From: Gemmatimonadota bacterium
GTDB taxonomy: Bacteria > Gemmatimonadota > Gemmatimonadetes > Gemmatimonadales > Gemmatimonadaceae
Assembly: GCA_947457715.1 (NCBI GenBank)
Contig: CANGXK010000002.1
Location: 1 to 36,519, forward strand
Length of the DNA: 36,519 nt
Direction: 5' to 3'
Numbering within the stretch: position 1 is the stretch's first letter; each line of letters starts with the position of its first letter. Positions 18,148-26,793 of the stretch are shown in pieces. Below the pieces are notes generated by a model. The model searched no databases, was not told the origin of the DNA, and saw nothing but the letters and a program-made list of their open reading frames with translations. The position numbers and the translations under genes were made by a program.

Positions 18148-18818
18148 CCGACGACGTGCGGGAACCCGTAGGGGACCCGGCACGGTATCCGGTTCCGGCG
18201 CAGCAGCATCGCGTGGAGCAGGTGATCGATCGCAGCCGGTTCATCTGCACCGTGGCGCGAGTTCAGTCGAGTGAGGAGGCACAGGCGTTCATCAAAGCGA
18301 TGAACGCCGAGTTCCCCGACGCCACGCACAATTGCTGGGCGTATGTGGTCGGGGCACCCGGCAGCACTGATCGCGTGGGTATGAGCGACGACGGCGAGCC
18401 GCACGGTACCGCCGGCCGGCCCATGCTTACGGTGCTGCTGCACAGCGGCGTCGGCGAGATCGCCGCCGTGGTGACCCGCTATTACGGCGGCACCAAATTG
18501 GGCACCGGCGGGCTCGTGAAGGCCTACGGCGGCGCCGTGCAAGAAGCATTGGCCGACATGCCGCGCGCCGAGCGCGTGGATAGCGTCGATGTAACCGTGC
18601 AGGTGGGCTACGGCGCGATCGGCGCGATGCAGCAGCTGTGGCCGGAATTCGATGCCGAACTGCTGGAGCAGCGGTTCGAAGTGGACGCGGAATTTTCCGT
18701 GCGCGTACCGCGTGTGCGCCTGGCCGCCATGCAACGGGCGATTCAGAATGCCACTCGCGGCGCCGCGGTCATCACGCGCCACGTGGCGCCCGATGACCGC
18801 GACCTCGTTTCCGACTGA
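18144..18818 (+). CDS. yigZ: YigZ/IMPACT family protein
   Basis: 224 residues. Conserved UPF0029/IMPACT segments are SRFICTVARV, DATHNCWAYVVG, SDDGEPHGTAGRPML and VVTRYYGGTKLGTGGLVKAYGGA, followed by the smaller C-terminal DUF1949-type domain (about 145-215). Members bind ribosomes or nucleic acids and eukaryotic IMPACT affects Gcn2 signalling; the bacterial role is unsettled. The GTG start overlaps the helicase stop by 4 nt, so a shared function in RNA or translation is plausible. It converges on fhs with only 10 nt between stops. Confidence 0.9.
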
Positions 18819-18828
18819 CGACGAGCTG

Positions 18829-20514
18829 CTACGACAGCCCCTCGATGGTCCCATCCGGGCGCAGCTTCATGCGCTCGGCCGCCGGCGACTTCGACAACCC
18901 CGGCATCGTCATGATGTCGCCACACTTGGCCACCACGAAGCCGGCGCCGGCCGAGCCAGTCACCTCCTGCACGGTCATGCGGAAGTTGGTCGGCACGCCA
19001 AGCTTCGACGCATCGTCCGAGAGCGAATACTGCGTCTTCGCCATGCACACCGGCGTGTTGCCCATGCCGTACTGCTCGAGCCACGCCATCGACTTCTCGG
19101 CCGCCGGCGAGTAGTCCACGCCATCGGCCCCGTACACCTTGGCGGCGATCGTTTCAATCTTCTCGCGGATCGGCAGCGCCGTGTCGTACAACGGACGGAA
19201 GTTCGCCAACTTGGAGTCGAGCAGCGCCAGCACTTCGTGCGCCAGCGCCTCGCCGCCGGCACCGCCGTTCGCCCACACGTCGCACAGCGCGACGCGCACG
19301 CCGTACTTCGCGGCGTAGTCGGCCACCATCGCCAACTCGGCGTCGGTATCCGACAGCCGGCGGTTGATCGCGACCACCACCGGCACACCGAACTGCCGCA
19401 CGTTGGTGATGTGATGCGCGAGATGGGGCAGCCCTCGCTCCAGCGCGCCCAGGTCTTCCTGGTCGAGCATGTGCTTGGGCAGTCCGCCCTGCATCTTGAG
19501 CGACCGCACGGTGGCCACGAGCACTGCGGCTTCGGGATTGAGTCCGCCGGCGCGGCACTTGATGTCGAAGAACTTCTCGGCGCCCAGGTCAGAACCGAAG
19601 CCGGCTTCGGTGACCACGATGTCGGCCAGCGCGAGACCGGCGCGGGTGGCCACCAGGCTGTTGCAGCCGTGCGCGATGTTGCCGAACGGGCCGGCGTGCA
19701 GAATGGCGGGACCGCCTTCGAGGGTCTGCACGAGATTCGGGCGCAGCGCGTCTTTCAGCAGCAAGGACATCGCCCCCGTTGCCTGCAGGTCGCGTGCGCG
19801 AATGGGGGTGCGCTCTTTGCCGCTCGTGGTGCCCACGATGATGTTGCCGAGGCGCTGCTCGAGGTCTTCGGCATCGGAGGCGAGCGCCACGATGGCCATG
19901 ATTTCACTGGCGGGGATGATCACCCACCGCTCCTCGCGCATCACGCCGTTACCGGTGCCCACGCCGATGATGGTCTGACGCAGCGCGCGGTCGTTCATGT
20001 CGATCGTGCGCGGCCACGTGATGCGCTTGGTGTCGAGGCCCAGTGCATTGCCGTGATACAGGTGGTTGTCGAGCATCGCCGACAACAGACTGTGCGCGCT
20101 GGCAATGGCGTGGAAGTCACCGGTGAAGTGCAGGTTGATGTCGTCCATGGGCAGCACCTGCGCGTAGCCACCGCCGGCCGCACCGCCCTTGATGCCGAAG
20201 ACCGGTCCCAGGCTGGGCTCGCGCATGCAGAGCACGGCGTTGTGTCCGATGCGACGCAGCGCCTGCGACAACCCGACACTGACGGTGCTCTTGCCTTCAC
20301 CGGCCGGCGTGGGGCTGATGGCGGTCACCAGCACCAGACGCCCCTTGGGCGGCTGCGACGCCAGTGCGAGAGGCAACTTCGCCTTGTAGCGCCCGTATTG
20401 GTCGATGTCGTCGGGGGCGAGCCCGAGATCGGCCGCCACCGCGGTGATCGGGCGCAGGCGCGCTTGCTGCGCGATCTCGATATCCGAGGGGACGAACTGC
20501 GGCGTGGCGGTCAT
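18829..20514 (-). CDS. fhs: Formate-tetrahydrofolate ligase
   Basis: 561 residues from ATG at 20514, the usual length for the family. The enzyme makes 10-formyl-THF from formate, THF and ATP in one-carbon metabolism. Visible signatures are the ATP loop SPTPAGEGKST (about 67-77), MREPSLGPVFGIKGGAAGGG, DINLHFTGDFHAI, EAGFGSDLGAEKF and VQEVTGSAGAGFVV near the C-terminus. The frame stays open 39 codons upstream to 20631, but that stretch is His/Pro/Arg-rich and unlike family N-termini, so the ATG before TATPQFVPSDIEIA is chosen. It has its own upstream region and is not co-transcribed with the yigZ-like gene, which converges on it. Confidence 0.95.
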   Translation of the reverse strand: MTATPQFVPSDIEIAQQARLRPITAVAADLGLAPDDIDQYGRYKAKLPLALASQPPKGRLVLVTAISPTPAGEGKSTVSVGLSQALRRIGHNAVLCMREPSLGPVFGIKGGAAGGGYAQVLPMDDINLHFTGDFHAIASAHSLLSAMLDNHLYHGNALGLDTKRITWPRTIDMNDRALRQTIIGVGTGNGVMREERWVIIPASEIMAIVALASDAEDLEQRLGNIIVGTTSGKERTPIRARDLQATGAMSLLLKDALRPNLVQTLEGGPAILHAGPFGNIAHGCNSLVATRAGLALADIVVTEAGFGSDLGAEKFFDIKCRAGGLNPEAAVLVATVRSLKMQGGLPKHMLDQEDLGALERGLPHLAHHITNVRQFGVPVVVAINRRLSDTDAELAMVADYAAKYGVRVALCDVWANGGAGGEALAHEVLALLDSKLANFRPLYDTALPIREKIETIAAKVYGADGVDYSPAAEKSMAWLEQYGMGNTPVCMAKTQYSLSDDASKLGVPTNFRMTVQEVTGSAGAGFVVAKCGDIMTMPGLSKSPAAERMKLRPDGTIEGLS

Positions 20515-20858
20515 ACGACTCGGTTCATGATGTAAAGGGCGGTGTCGCACGGGCGACGGATGCTCCCGCATCGGGAGTTGAGGATGCATGTTGAGGGAAT
20601 GCCCCACCCGAGCGATTCTGCCGACGCACACCCCCCACGAACATACCGCAGAACGGTGCGGTTGGCGGGATGCGCGGGCGTGTTGGAGGATGAGCCGCGC
20701 TGGGCGATCGGCAATGGACTACGTTTCGGATATCGAGGCGCCGATTCACTGACGACGTGGCGTCCCGAGGGTAGTTCGTGGCAGCCGGTTCGCCGGCTCG
20801 CCGACTCCGTGCGAGCGACGCGCCCGATGGCGCCTGCCGCAATTCGTCAGAGGACTTT
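20515..20858. other. Intergenic region between divergent fhs and NAD(P)-binding gene
   Basis: About 344 nt lie between the chosen divergent starts. I see no convincing gene: open frames here are Arg/Pro-rich and match no family I recognise. A 6-bp hairpin with 3-nt loop occurs at 20563-20577 and a short AT-richer patch before fhs (20528-20537). It probably holds both promoters. No folate riboswitch structure could be confirmed by eye. Confidence 0.5.
20849..20854 (+). promoter_or_regulatory. Ribosome binding site AGAGGA
   Basis: A clear Shine-Dalgarno sequence 4 nt before ATG 20859. It decides the start of the NAD(P)-binding protein against a longer frame opening at 20778. Confidence 0.6.
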
Positions 20859-21497
20859 ATGATCGTTTCCGTGTTCGGCGCCTCCGGGCGGACGGGTCAC
20901 GCCTTCATTGCCAGCGCGACTGACGCCGGGATGTCGTTGCGGCTGCATTATCGGGCCAAGCCCTCGGAACAGGTGCCGACCTCGTCCACCGTGGTGGTGG
21001 GCTCTCTCAATGATCCGACGGCGGTACGTGAAGTGTTGCGCGGGTCTGACGCGGCGGTGGTGCTGTTCGGACCGCACCCCGATGCCCGCGTGCCCTTCTG
21101 CGCGGCGGCCACCACGAACATCATCGCCGCCATGCACACGCAGTCGCAGGCGCGGTTGCTGGTGGTGACCGGCGCCATGACGGGTGGCATGCCATCCAAC
21201 GTGTCGCTGTTCATGCGCTTCATGCGCCGGATCGTGCAGCGGTCGGCGCATGAGGGCATGGTAGAAGATCGCGCGGAGCAGGAACGCCTGGTGCGGAATA
21301 GCCGGCTGGCCGGCTGGACGCTGATCAAGCCACCTCGTCTCACCGATGACGCAGCCACCGATGCGGTGGATATCGGCCCCGGTCTTTCCGTCGGCATGCG
21401 CAGCCGCCTGTCTCGCGCGTCGCTGGCCGGCGTCCTGGTGCGCGAGATTCTGGAGCCGCGCTTCGCGCAGCAGGCCGTCTACGCGGCGAATCGCTGA
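20859..21497 (+). CDS. NAD(P)-binding, NmrA-like atypical short-chain reductase
   Basis: 212 residues. The first residues form a Rossmann motif VSVFGASGRTGHAFI, with a strand and DDAATDAVD-type loop later, as in NAD(P)H-binding/NmrA or biliverdin-reductase-B-like proteins. A TGAMTGG segment follows the second nucleotide-binding strand. Substrate is unknown; such proteins act as NADPH-dependent flavin or quinone reductases or redox sensors. The start was set by the AGAGGA site and by the motif position. It is first of a tight three-gene run (6 nt, then a 1-nt overlap) with a cupin and an atypical SDR. Confidence 0.8.
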   Translation: MIVSVFGASGRTGHAFIASATDAGMSLRLHYRAKPSEQVPTSSTVVVGSLNDPTAVREVLRGSDAAVVLFGPHPDARVPFCAAATTNIIAAMHTQSQARLLVVTGAMTGGMPSNVSLFMRFMRRIVQRSAHEGMVEDRAEQERLVRNSRLAGWTLIKPPRLTDDAATDAVDIGPGLSVGMRSRLSRASLAGVLVREILEPRFAQQAVYAANR

Positions 21498-21503
21498 CCT
21501 CGC

Positions 21504-22067
21504 GTGGAGAGCCTGCTCAACCCGATGTTCCTGTTCGACACGGTGTTCGTGTTCGGCGCGGCGGTGCTCTTCTGTCTCTATGCGTTGTGGGATTTGCGTA
21601 AGGAGAATCGTCTGGCCGAAGCTCGCACGGCGTCCCTGTCCCCAGCGGCCGCCGAGGTTCCCCTCCCTTCACCTGATCCACTCATGTCCGACGTTCGCAA
21701 GCAGCATTGGGATGACCTTCCCATCGAAGAGCTCACGCCGCTCATCGGCCGCCGTCTGATCACCAGCGAGAAGATGATGCTCGCGCACGTGTACCTGAAG
21801 AAGGGCGCCATCGTGCCGGCGCACGATCATATCAACGAACAGTTCACCTACGTGCTGTCGGGGACGCTGCGCTTCTGGATCGGCGCACATGCCGATGCGC
21901 CGGGCGATACGTACACCGATGTCGGTGCCGGCGACGTGCTGGTGATCCCGAGCAACGTACGGCATCGCGCCGAAGCGCTCGAGGACACGCTCGACGTGGA
22001 CATCTTCAATCCGCCGCGGCAGGACTGGATCGACAAGACCGACGACTATCTCCGCGGGACGCGCTGA
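21504..22067 (+). CDS. Cupin-domain protein with N-terminal membrane segment
   Basis: 187 residues from GTG at 21504. Residues about 8-28 form one hydrophobic helix (MFLFDTVFVFGAAVLFCLYA), followed by a charged then Pro/Ala-rich linker (30-60) and a single cupin barrel (about 65-175). The barrel has the metal-binding pattern HDHINEQFTYVLSG and a later VIPSNVRHRAEAL. A start at ATG 21684 would give a soluble 127-residue cupin, but codon use between 21504 and 21683 is coding-like, with strong G/C at third positions. It lies 6 nt after the NAD(P)-binding gene and shares TGATG with the next gene. The ligand or reaction is unknown. Confidence 0.78.
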   Translation: MESLLNPMFLFDTVFVFGAAVLFCLYALWDLRKENRLAEARTASLSPAAAEVPLPSPDPLMSDVRKQHWDDLPIEELTPLIGRRLITSEKMMLAHVYLKKGAIVPAHDHINEQFTYVLSGTLRFWIGAHADAPGDTYTDVGAGDVLVIPSNVRHRAEALEDTLDVDIFNPPRQDWIDKTDDYLRGTR

Positions 22068-22855
22068 TGGATCTCGGTATTTCGGGAAAAGTCGCGCTGG
22101 TATGCGGTGCGAGTCGTGGCATCGCCTTCGCGGCGGCGGAGGAATTTGCGCGTGAAGGCTGCACGCTGGTGATCTGTTCGCGCGATGCCGCCTCGGTGCA
22201 TGGCGCGAAGGCGAAGTTCGAAGCGCTGGGCGCCTCGGTGACGGCGATCGTGGCCGATCTGGCTACGGAAGCGGGCATTGCCGAGGTGGTCGCGCAGACG
22301 ATGGCGGCGCATGGGCGCGTCGACATTCTGGTGGCGAACACCGGCGGCCCGCCAACCGGCGCCGCGATGGCGCATTCGTGGGAGGCGTGGACGCAGGCCA
22401 GTGAACTGCTGCTGCGCAGTGTGGTGGAACTCACGCGGGCGTTCGTGCCGGGCATGCGTGAGCGGAAGTGGGGACGGGTGGTGTCGATCACGTCGCTGGC
22501 CGTGAAGCGTCCGCAGGGATCGCTCGTACTCAGCAACAGTTTGCGCGCCGCCGTGACCGGGTATCTGCGCACGTTGGCCGATGAAGTGGCGGGCGACGGC
22601 GTGACCGTGAACTCGGTGCTTCCGGGCTTCACCGCCACCGAACGCCTCGACGCGCTCGCCAGCGCCACATCGACGCGCACCGGTCAGAGTCGCGAGTCGG
22701 TGTTCGACGCGTGGACGGCGGAAACGCCGGTTGGCCGGCTCGGACGTCCCGATGAGTTGGCCGCCGTGATAGCTTTCCTCTGTTCCGCGCGTGCCGGGTT
22801 CATGACCGGGCAGGCCGTGTTGGTGGATGGTGGCGCAGTGCGTTCGCTGCTGTAG
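22067..22855 (+). CDS. Atypical SDR lacking YxxxK
   Basis: 262 residues, FabG-like in length and end (ITSLA, PGFTATERLD, GRPDELAAVIAFLCS, GQAVLVDGGAVRS). The cofactor motif is GASRGIAFAAAEE rather than TGxxxGIG. The catalytic YxxxK is absent: the position reads LVLSNSLRAAV, with hydrophobic residues for Tyr and Lys. This matches an established but poorly understood BKR-like SDR subgroup, so classical ketoreductase chemistry is doubtful. The ATG overlaps the cupin stop by 1 nt (TGATG). It is followed after 33 pyrimidine-rich nt by ilvE. Whether it is an enzyme with other residues or a nucleotide-binding scaffold is open. Confidence 0.88.
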   Translation: MDLGISGKVALVCGASRGIAFAAAEEFAREGCTLVICSRDAASVHGAKAKFEALGASVTAIVADLATEAGIAEVVAQTMAAHGRVDILVANTGGPPTGAAMAHSWEAWTQASELLLRSVVELTRAFVPGMRERKWGRVVSITSLAVKRPQGSLVLSNSLRAAVTGYLRTLADEVAGDGVTVNSVLPGFTATERLDALASATSTRTGQSRESVFDAWTAETPVGRLGRPDELAAVIAFLCSARAGFMTGQAVLVDGGAVRSLL

Positions 22856-22888
22856 CCCTCCCCTTTCTTTTTACCGCAGCGTTCCGAC

Positions 22889-23818
22889 ATGAGCCAAATT
22901 GCCGAGACCCAGTGGATCTGGCGCGATGGTGCGTTCATCCCGTGGGCGGATGCCACGATCCATGTGCTGAGCCATTCCGTGCAGTTCGGCTCGAGCGCAT
23001 TCGAAGGGGTCCGTGCGTACAGCACGCCACGTGGGCCGGCGATCTTCCGGCTCCGCGAACATCTCACGCGACTGTTGATGTCGTGCAAGATCTATCGCAT
23101 GGATGTGCCGTACACGATCGACGAACTCGTGGCGGCGTCGCGTGAACTGATCGTACGGAACGGCGTGGAGTCATGCTATCTCCGTCCGATGGTCGTGCGC
23201 GGCTACGGCACGGCGGGCATGGTGCCCACGGGTGCGCCGATCGAGGTGTACCTCCCCTGCTGGCCGTGGGGCACGTACCTCGGCGCCGGTGCGCTCGAGA
23301 ACGGCGTGGATGCCTGCATCTCGTCGTGGCATCGCGTGGAGCCGAACACGATTCCGGCGATGGCGAAGATTGCCGGCAACTACCTCAGCGGGCAGCTCAT
23401 CAAGATGGAAGCGCTGGCCAACGGGTATGCCGAAGGCATCGCGCTGAGCCCGAGCGGCATGGTGAGTGAAGGCTCAGGACAGAACGTGTTCCTGGTGTCG
23501 GGCGGGACCATCGTGACCACGCCGCTCGACGGCACGATTCTGGGCGGCATCACGCGTGACACGATCATGACGCTGGCGCGTGAAGCGGGTATCCCGGTTC
23601 GCGAAGCGCATATTCCGCGCGAGATGCTGTACATGGCCGACGAAGTGTTCTTCACCGGCACGGCGGCCGAGATCACGCCGGTGCGCAGCATCGACAAGAT
23701 CACGATCGGTGCCGGCAAGCCGGGACCGGTAAGCACGCTGATGCAGAAGCAGTATCTCGACATCGTGCACGGACGCGTGGATGACACGCACGGATGGCTG
23801 ACGCACTGCCGCGATTGA
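22889..23818 (+). CDS. ilvE: Branched-chain amino acid aminotransferase
   Basis: 309 residues, normal for IlvE, the PLP enzyme of fold class IV that performs the last step of valine, leucine and isoleucine synthesis with glutamate as amino donor. Seen: HVLSHSVQFGSSAFEGVRAY near the N-terminus, PLP lysine Lys160 in AMAKIAGNYLSG, the phosphate-binding EGSGQNVFLV (typically EGSGEN), and GTILGGITRDTIM followed by EVFFTGTAAEITPV. It follows the atypical SDR by 33 nt and is closed by a strong terminator, so it is the last gene of the run starting near 20.8 kb, or has its own promoter. Confidence 0.95.
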   Translation: MSQIAETQWIWRDGAFIPWADATIHVLSHSVQFGSSAFEGVRAYSTPRGPAIFRLREHLTRLLMSCKIYRMDVPYTIDELVAASRELIVRNGVESCYLRPMVVRGYGTAGMVPTGAPIEVYLPCWPWGTYLGAGALENGVDACISSWHRVEPNTIPAMAKIAGNYLSGQLIKMEALANGYAEGIALSPSGMVSEGSGQNVFLVSGGTIVTTPLDGTILGGITRDTIMTLAREAGIPVREAHIPREMLYMADEVFFTGTAAEITPVRSIDKITIGAGKPGPVSTLMQKQYLDIVHGRVDDTHGWLTHCRD

Positions 23819-23838
23819 TGCCGTCGGTGTGAACGGCG

Positions 23839-23880
23839 AGAGCGCACGCGACACCGCTGTCGCGTGCGCTCTTTTCTCTT
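23839..23880 (+). terminator. Strong intrinsic terminator after ilvE
   Basis: A perfect 15-bp stem (23839-23853 with 23858-23872), CCGC loop, then a T-rich tail (TTTCTCTT). It is the clearest Rho-independent terminator in the window and separates the ilvE unit from the yaeQ unit, arguing that yaeQ starts at 23904 and not further upstream. Confidence 0.92.
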
Positions 23881-23903
23881 GTCTCGTACCATCGAGTTTG
23901 CCC

Positions 23904-24449
23904 ATGGCGTTGACCTCCACCATGTACGCGTTCGACGTCGCGCTCGCCAACGTCGATCGCGGCGTGTACGAGCCGCTCGAGTTCCGGATGGCGATGCACC
24001 CGTCGGAGTCGCCGGAGTACTTCGTCGCCCGCCTGCTCGCATACTGTCTCGAATACACCGAAGGGATTGCGTTCTCGCGCGGGATTTCCGATCCGGACGA
24101 GCCGCCGTTGACCGTGCGCGACCTGACCGGCAGCCTGAAGGTGTGGATTGAGCTCGGGGCCCCGGATGCGGCCCGGTTGCACAAGGCCAGCAAGGCGGCG
24201 CCCCGGGTGGCGATCTACACGCATCGCGATCCAGCCCAGCTGTGGCGGCAGTGGGAGGGTGAGAAGATCCATCGGGCCGAGCAGATCGAGCTGTATGCCC
24301 TCGATCGCGAGCTGATCGACGCCATCGCCGAGCGGCTCGACCGGCGCATGAAGCTGGAGCTGTCGGTCACGGATGGTACGATCTTCGTGAACGTGGCCGG
24401 CGCGACGCTGAGCGGCACCCTCCAACGTTACTCGGTGCGCGAGCGATGA
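23904..24449 (+). CDS. yaeQ: YaeQ family protein
   Basis: 181 residues from ATG 23904. The family pattern is clear: MALTSTMYAFDVALANVD, RGVYEPLEFRMAMHPSES, LLAYCLEYTEGIAFSRG, SDPDEPPLTVRDLTG, then WIELGAPDAARLHKA. YaeQ was named for suppressing E. coli rfaH hemolysin defects and has a PD-(D/E)xK-nuclease-like fold; its biochemical role is not settled. The frame is open upstream through the ilvE terminator, which is not coding. The stop overlaps the patatin start by 4 nt (ATGA), so the two are co-translated. Confidence 0.9.
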   Translation: MALTSTMYAFDVALANVDRGVYEPLEFRMAMHPSESPEYFVARLLAYCLEYTEGIAFSRGISDPDEPPLTVRDLTGSLKVWIELGAPDAARLHKASKAAPRVAIYTHRDPAQLWRQWEGEKIHRAEQIELYALDRELIDAIAERLDRRMKLELSVTDGTIFVNVAGATLSGTLQRYSVRER

Positions 24450-25645
24450 AGCCCTTCATGCGGGTGGCGTGCGCCGCGGCCCTCGTCACCGGCTGCGCCT
24501 CCATCGGGCGGCCGCCAACGACGATCGAGGCACTTCAGCGCGATGGCATCGCGATCGAGGCGCGGGATCGGGCGCTGCGTGACACGGTGATCGAGCGACT
24601 GGTGCGTCGCGTCGCGAAGCGCAGCGATCGCACCGTGGATGTGCTGATGCTGTCGGGCGGTGGGCAGAACGGCGCGTTCGGCGCTGGCTTCCTGCGCGGC
24701 TGGCTCGAGCGCCCGTCGGACGCGATGCCGCGCTTTGATCTCGTCACGGGCATCAGCACCGGCGCCCTGCAGGCCCCGTATGCGCTGCTCGGCACGCGCA
24801 GTGCCATCGACACGATCACGGCGCTCTATGCCCGATCGGCCCAAAGCTTTGCACCGTCGCTCGATTGGTGGTTCTGGCTCCGCCCCACCGGCGGGGTGGT
24901 GAATACCAAGCGCTTCGATCGCACGATCGTACAGACGCTGGACGGCCCGCTCCGGACGGAATTAGATGCCGCCTTCGCCGATGACCGGCAAATCGTGTTC
25001 GGGACCACCGATTTCGATCTCGGCATCGGCCGCTTGTGGTCGCTGGGCGACGAGTTGGATAACCGCCGCTCCAGCGCCGCCGCCGCCATGGCGCGCACGC
25101 AGCGGCTGCTGAAGGGCGCCACCGCCATTCCCGGCATTTTCCCGCCGGTGATGATCGATGGCCATCTGCACGCCGACGGCGGTGTGATCGAGAACATCCT
25201 CCCGCTGCTTACCTTCGAGGACTACACCCGTTTCGGGAAGCGCTTGCAGGCCCGTGGCCTGACGGATGTCACGGTGCGCGTGTGGGTGATCATGAACCTG
25301 TGGACGCACGGCGAGCCCAAGGTCATGAAGCCGTCGGCTCGGCGCGCGATCAGCAGTCGCTCCACCGCGCTGCTGTTTTACGCGCATCAGCCGGCGTCGC
25401 TCGCCGCGCTCGGGAATCTCGCCCGCGCTGTCAGCGATCGGGTGCCGGGTGTGCGTATGCAGGTGCGAGTGGCCGCGATTCCCAGTGAGGAGTCCGTCTC
25501 TCCGGGCGCGAACGCGCTCTTTGCCCGGCCCTTCATGCAGCGTCTCGATTCGCTGGGCTTCCGCAAGGCCCAGAGTGCCAGCCCGTGGGACTCGCTCGCC
25601 TTGAGCGCGTTCACGCGCCCCGACGTCCCACCCCGTTTGCGTTAG
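24446..25645 (+). CDS. Patatin-like phospholipase lipoprotein
   Basis: 399 residues. The signal peptide ends in lipobox VTGC (Cys17). The patatin Ser-Asp dyad is intact: oxyanion SGGGQNGAFGAG (70-81), nucleophile Ser104 in TGISTG, and Asp244 in HADGG. Bacterial relatives hydrolyse acyl ester bonds of phospholipids or lipid reserves; the lipobox places it at the outer or inner membrane on the periplasmic side. It is coupled to yaeQ (ATGA) and followed 9 nt later by the sulfite-oxidase-family gene. There is no C-terminal outer-membrane barrel as in PlpD. Confidence 0.9.
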   Translation: MKPFMRVACAAALVTGCASIGRPPTTIEALQRDGIAIEARDRALRDTVIERLVRRVAKRSDRTVDVLMLSGGGQNGAFGAGFLRGWLERPSDAMPRFDLVTGISTGALQAPYALLGTRSAIDTITALYARSAQSFAPSLDWWFWLRPTGGVVNTKRFDRTIVQTLDGPLRTELDAAFADDRQIVFGTTDFDLGIGRLWSLGDELDNRRSSAAAAMARTQRLLKGATAIPGIFPPVMIDGHLHADGGVIENILPLLTFEDYTRFGKRLQARGLTDVTVRVWVIMNLWTHGEPKVMKPSARRAISSRSTALLFYAHQPASLAALGNLARAVSDRVPGVRMQVRVAAIPSEESVSPGANALFARPFMQRLDSLGFRKAQSASPWDSLALSAFTRPDVPPRLR

Positions 25646-25654
25646 GATACGGCC

Positions 25655-26779
25655 ATGTCTTCGCTCCCTCTCATTTCCGAAACGGATGCTCCGGCGATAG
25701 GCGCCGAGGCCGCACTCGTTGTGGTGCGCGCCGAACCGTTGTGCGCGGAGACGCCGGCGCGCCTGCTGCCGTTGTCGATCACGCCGGCACCCAGTGTCTA
25801 CGTGCGCAGCAACTTCGAGTTGCCGCAGCTCGGGCTGGCGCACGCCGTCGAGATCGGGGGGGCCGTCCAGCATCCGTTTTCGATTACGCCTTCCGCGCTG
25901 GCTGCGCTGCCGCAGCGGCATGTCACGGTCACGCTGGAGTGCGCCGGCAACGGTCGCCTCGGGATGGACCCTGTGCCCACTGGTGAGCCATGGCGCTACG
26001 GTGCGGTCAGCACGACGACATGGTCGGGTGTATCGCTCCGCACGCTGCTCGAGCGCGCCGGACTTGCGCCGGATGTCGTCGAGGTGCTGGCCCTCGGTGC
26101 TGACGCGGGCCCGCGCGAGGATGCCGAGGGTGACGTGCGCTTTGCCCGAGCGTTGCCGTTGTCCGACGCACTGCATCCGGACACGATCGTGGCGACGCAC
26201 ATGGCCGGCGCACCGCTGTCCCTCGATCACGGCGCGCCGGTGCGTCTGATCGTGCCGGGATGGTACGGGATGGCCAGTGTGAAGTGGCTCGCGCGTCTCG
26301 AGGCGATCACCACGCCCTTTACGGGCTATTTCCAGCAGCAGCGCTACGTGTACGACGTGGGTGGCTTGGTGGAGCCCGTTCGTCGTGCCCGCGTGAAGTC
26401 GACGATCACGTCGCCGATCGACGGTGGCGCGTGCGGCCGTGCGGTCACGGTGCAGGGATGGGCGTGGTCGGGCGCCGGGGCGATCGCACGGGTGGAGCTG
26501 GCGGTGAACGATGCGCCGATGTGGATTGACGCGGCGTTGGGCACGCCGGTGTCGGCGCACGCGTGGACCCCCTTCGAGGCGGAGCTGGTGCTGCCACACG
26601 CGGCGACGGCGACGATCCGGAGTCGGGCCACGGACACGGCGGGGAACACGCAACCGGAGCGGATTCAGTGGAACCGGCTGGGATACGGGAATAATGGGGT
26701 GAGAACGATCGAGGTTTCGGTTACTGATGCACAGCGTTGGCCAGACCCTTCGGAGGGTGCCCCTGACGCAGAGCGGTAG
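25655..26779 (+). CDS. Sulfite oxidase family molybdopterin protein
   Basis: 374 residues. It has an oxidoreductase molybdopterin-binding domain (about 45-240) with the expected molybdenum-ligating Cys96 in TLECAGNGR, RLIVPGWYGMASVKWL for the cofactor pocket, and a C-terminal Mo-co dimerisation Ig-like domain (about 255-355, GWAWSGAGAIARVELAVND). There is no haem b5 domain and no Tat or Sec signal peptide, so it appears cytoplasmic, unlike SorA or YedY types. Family enzymes oxidise sulfite; this substrate is not proved. The site AGGA (25644-25647) is 7 nt before the ATG, overlapping the previous stop codon. No cytochrome partner is in the same direction; a dihaem cytochrome gene converges about 0.6 kb away. 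Confidence 0.88.
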   Translation: MSSLPLISETDAPAIGAEAALVVVRAEPLCAETPARLLPLSITPAPSVYVRSNFELPQLGLAHAVEIGGAVQHPFSITPSALAALPQRHVTVTLECAGNGRLGMDPVPTGEPWRYGAVSTTTWSGVSLRTLLERAGLAPDVVEVLALGADAGPREDAEGDVRFARALPLSDALHPDTIVATHMAGAPLSLDHGAPVRLIVPGWYGMASVKWLARLEAITTPFTGYFQQQRYVYDVGGLVEPVRRARVKSTITSPIDGGACGRAVTVQGWAWSGAGAIARVELAVNDAPMWIDAALGTPVSAHAWTPFEAELVLPHAATATIRSRATDTAGNTQPERIQWNRLGYGNNGVRTIEVSVTDAQRWPDPSEGAPDAER

Positions 26780-26793
26780 GGCCGATCACTGCC

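Noticed and set aside
20515..20631. N-terminal extension of fhs
   Set aside because: The frame is open, but the residues are His/Pro/Arg-rich and unlike FTHFS starts; ATG 20514 fits the family.
20515..20858. Folate riboswitch upstream of fhs
   Set aside because: Only a short 6-bp hairpin is visible; I could not build the conserved core by eye.
24962..26653. Long - strand open frame opposite the patatin and sulfite-oxidase genes
   Set aside because: Arg/His-rich with no recognisable motif, and it crosses the boundary of two real genes.
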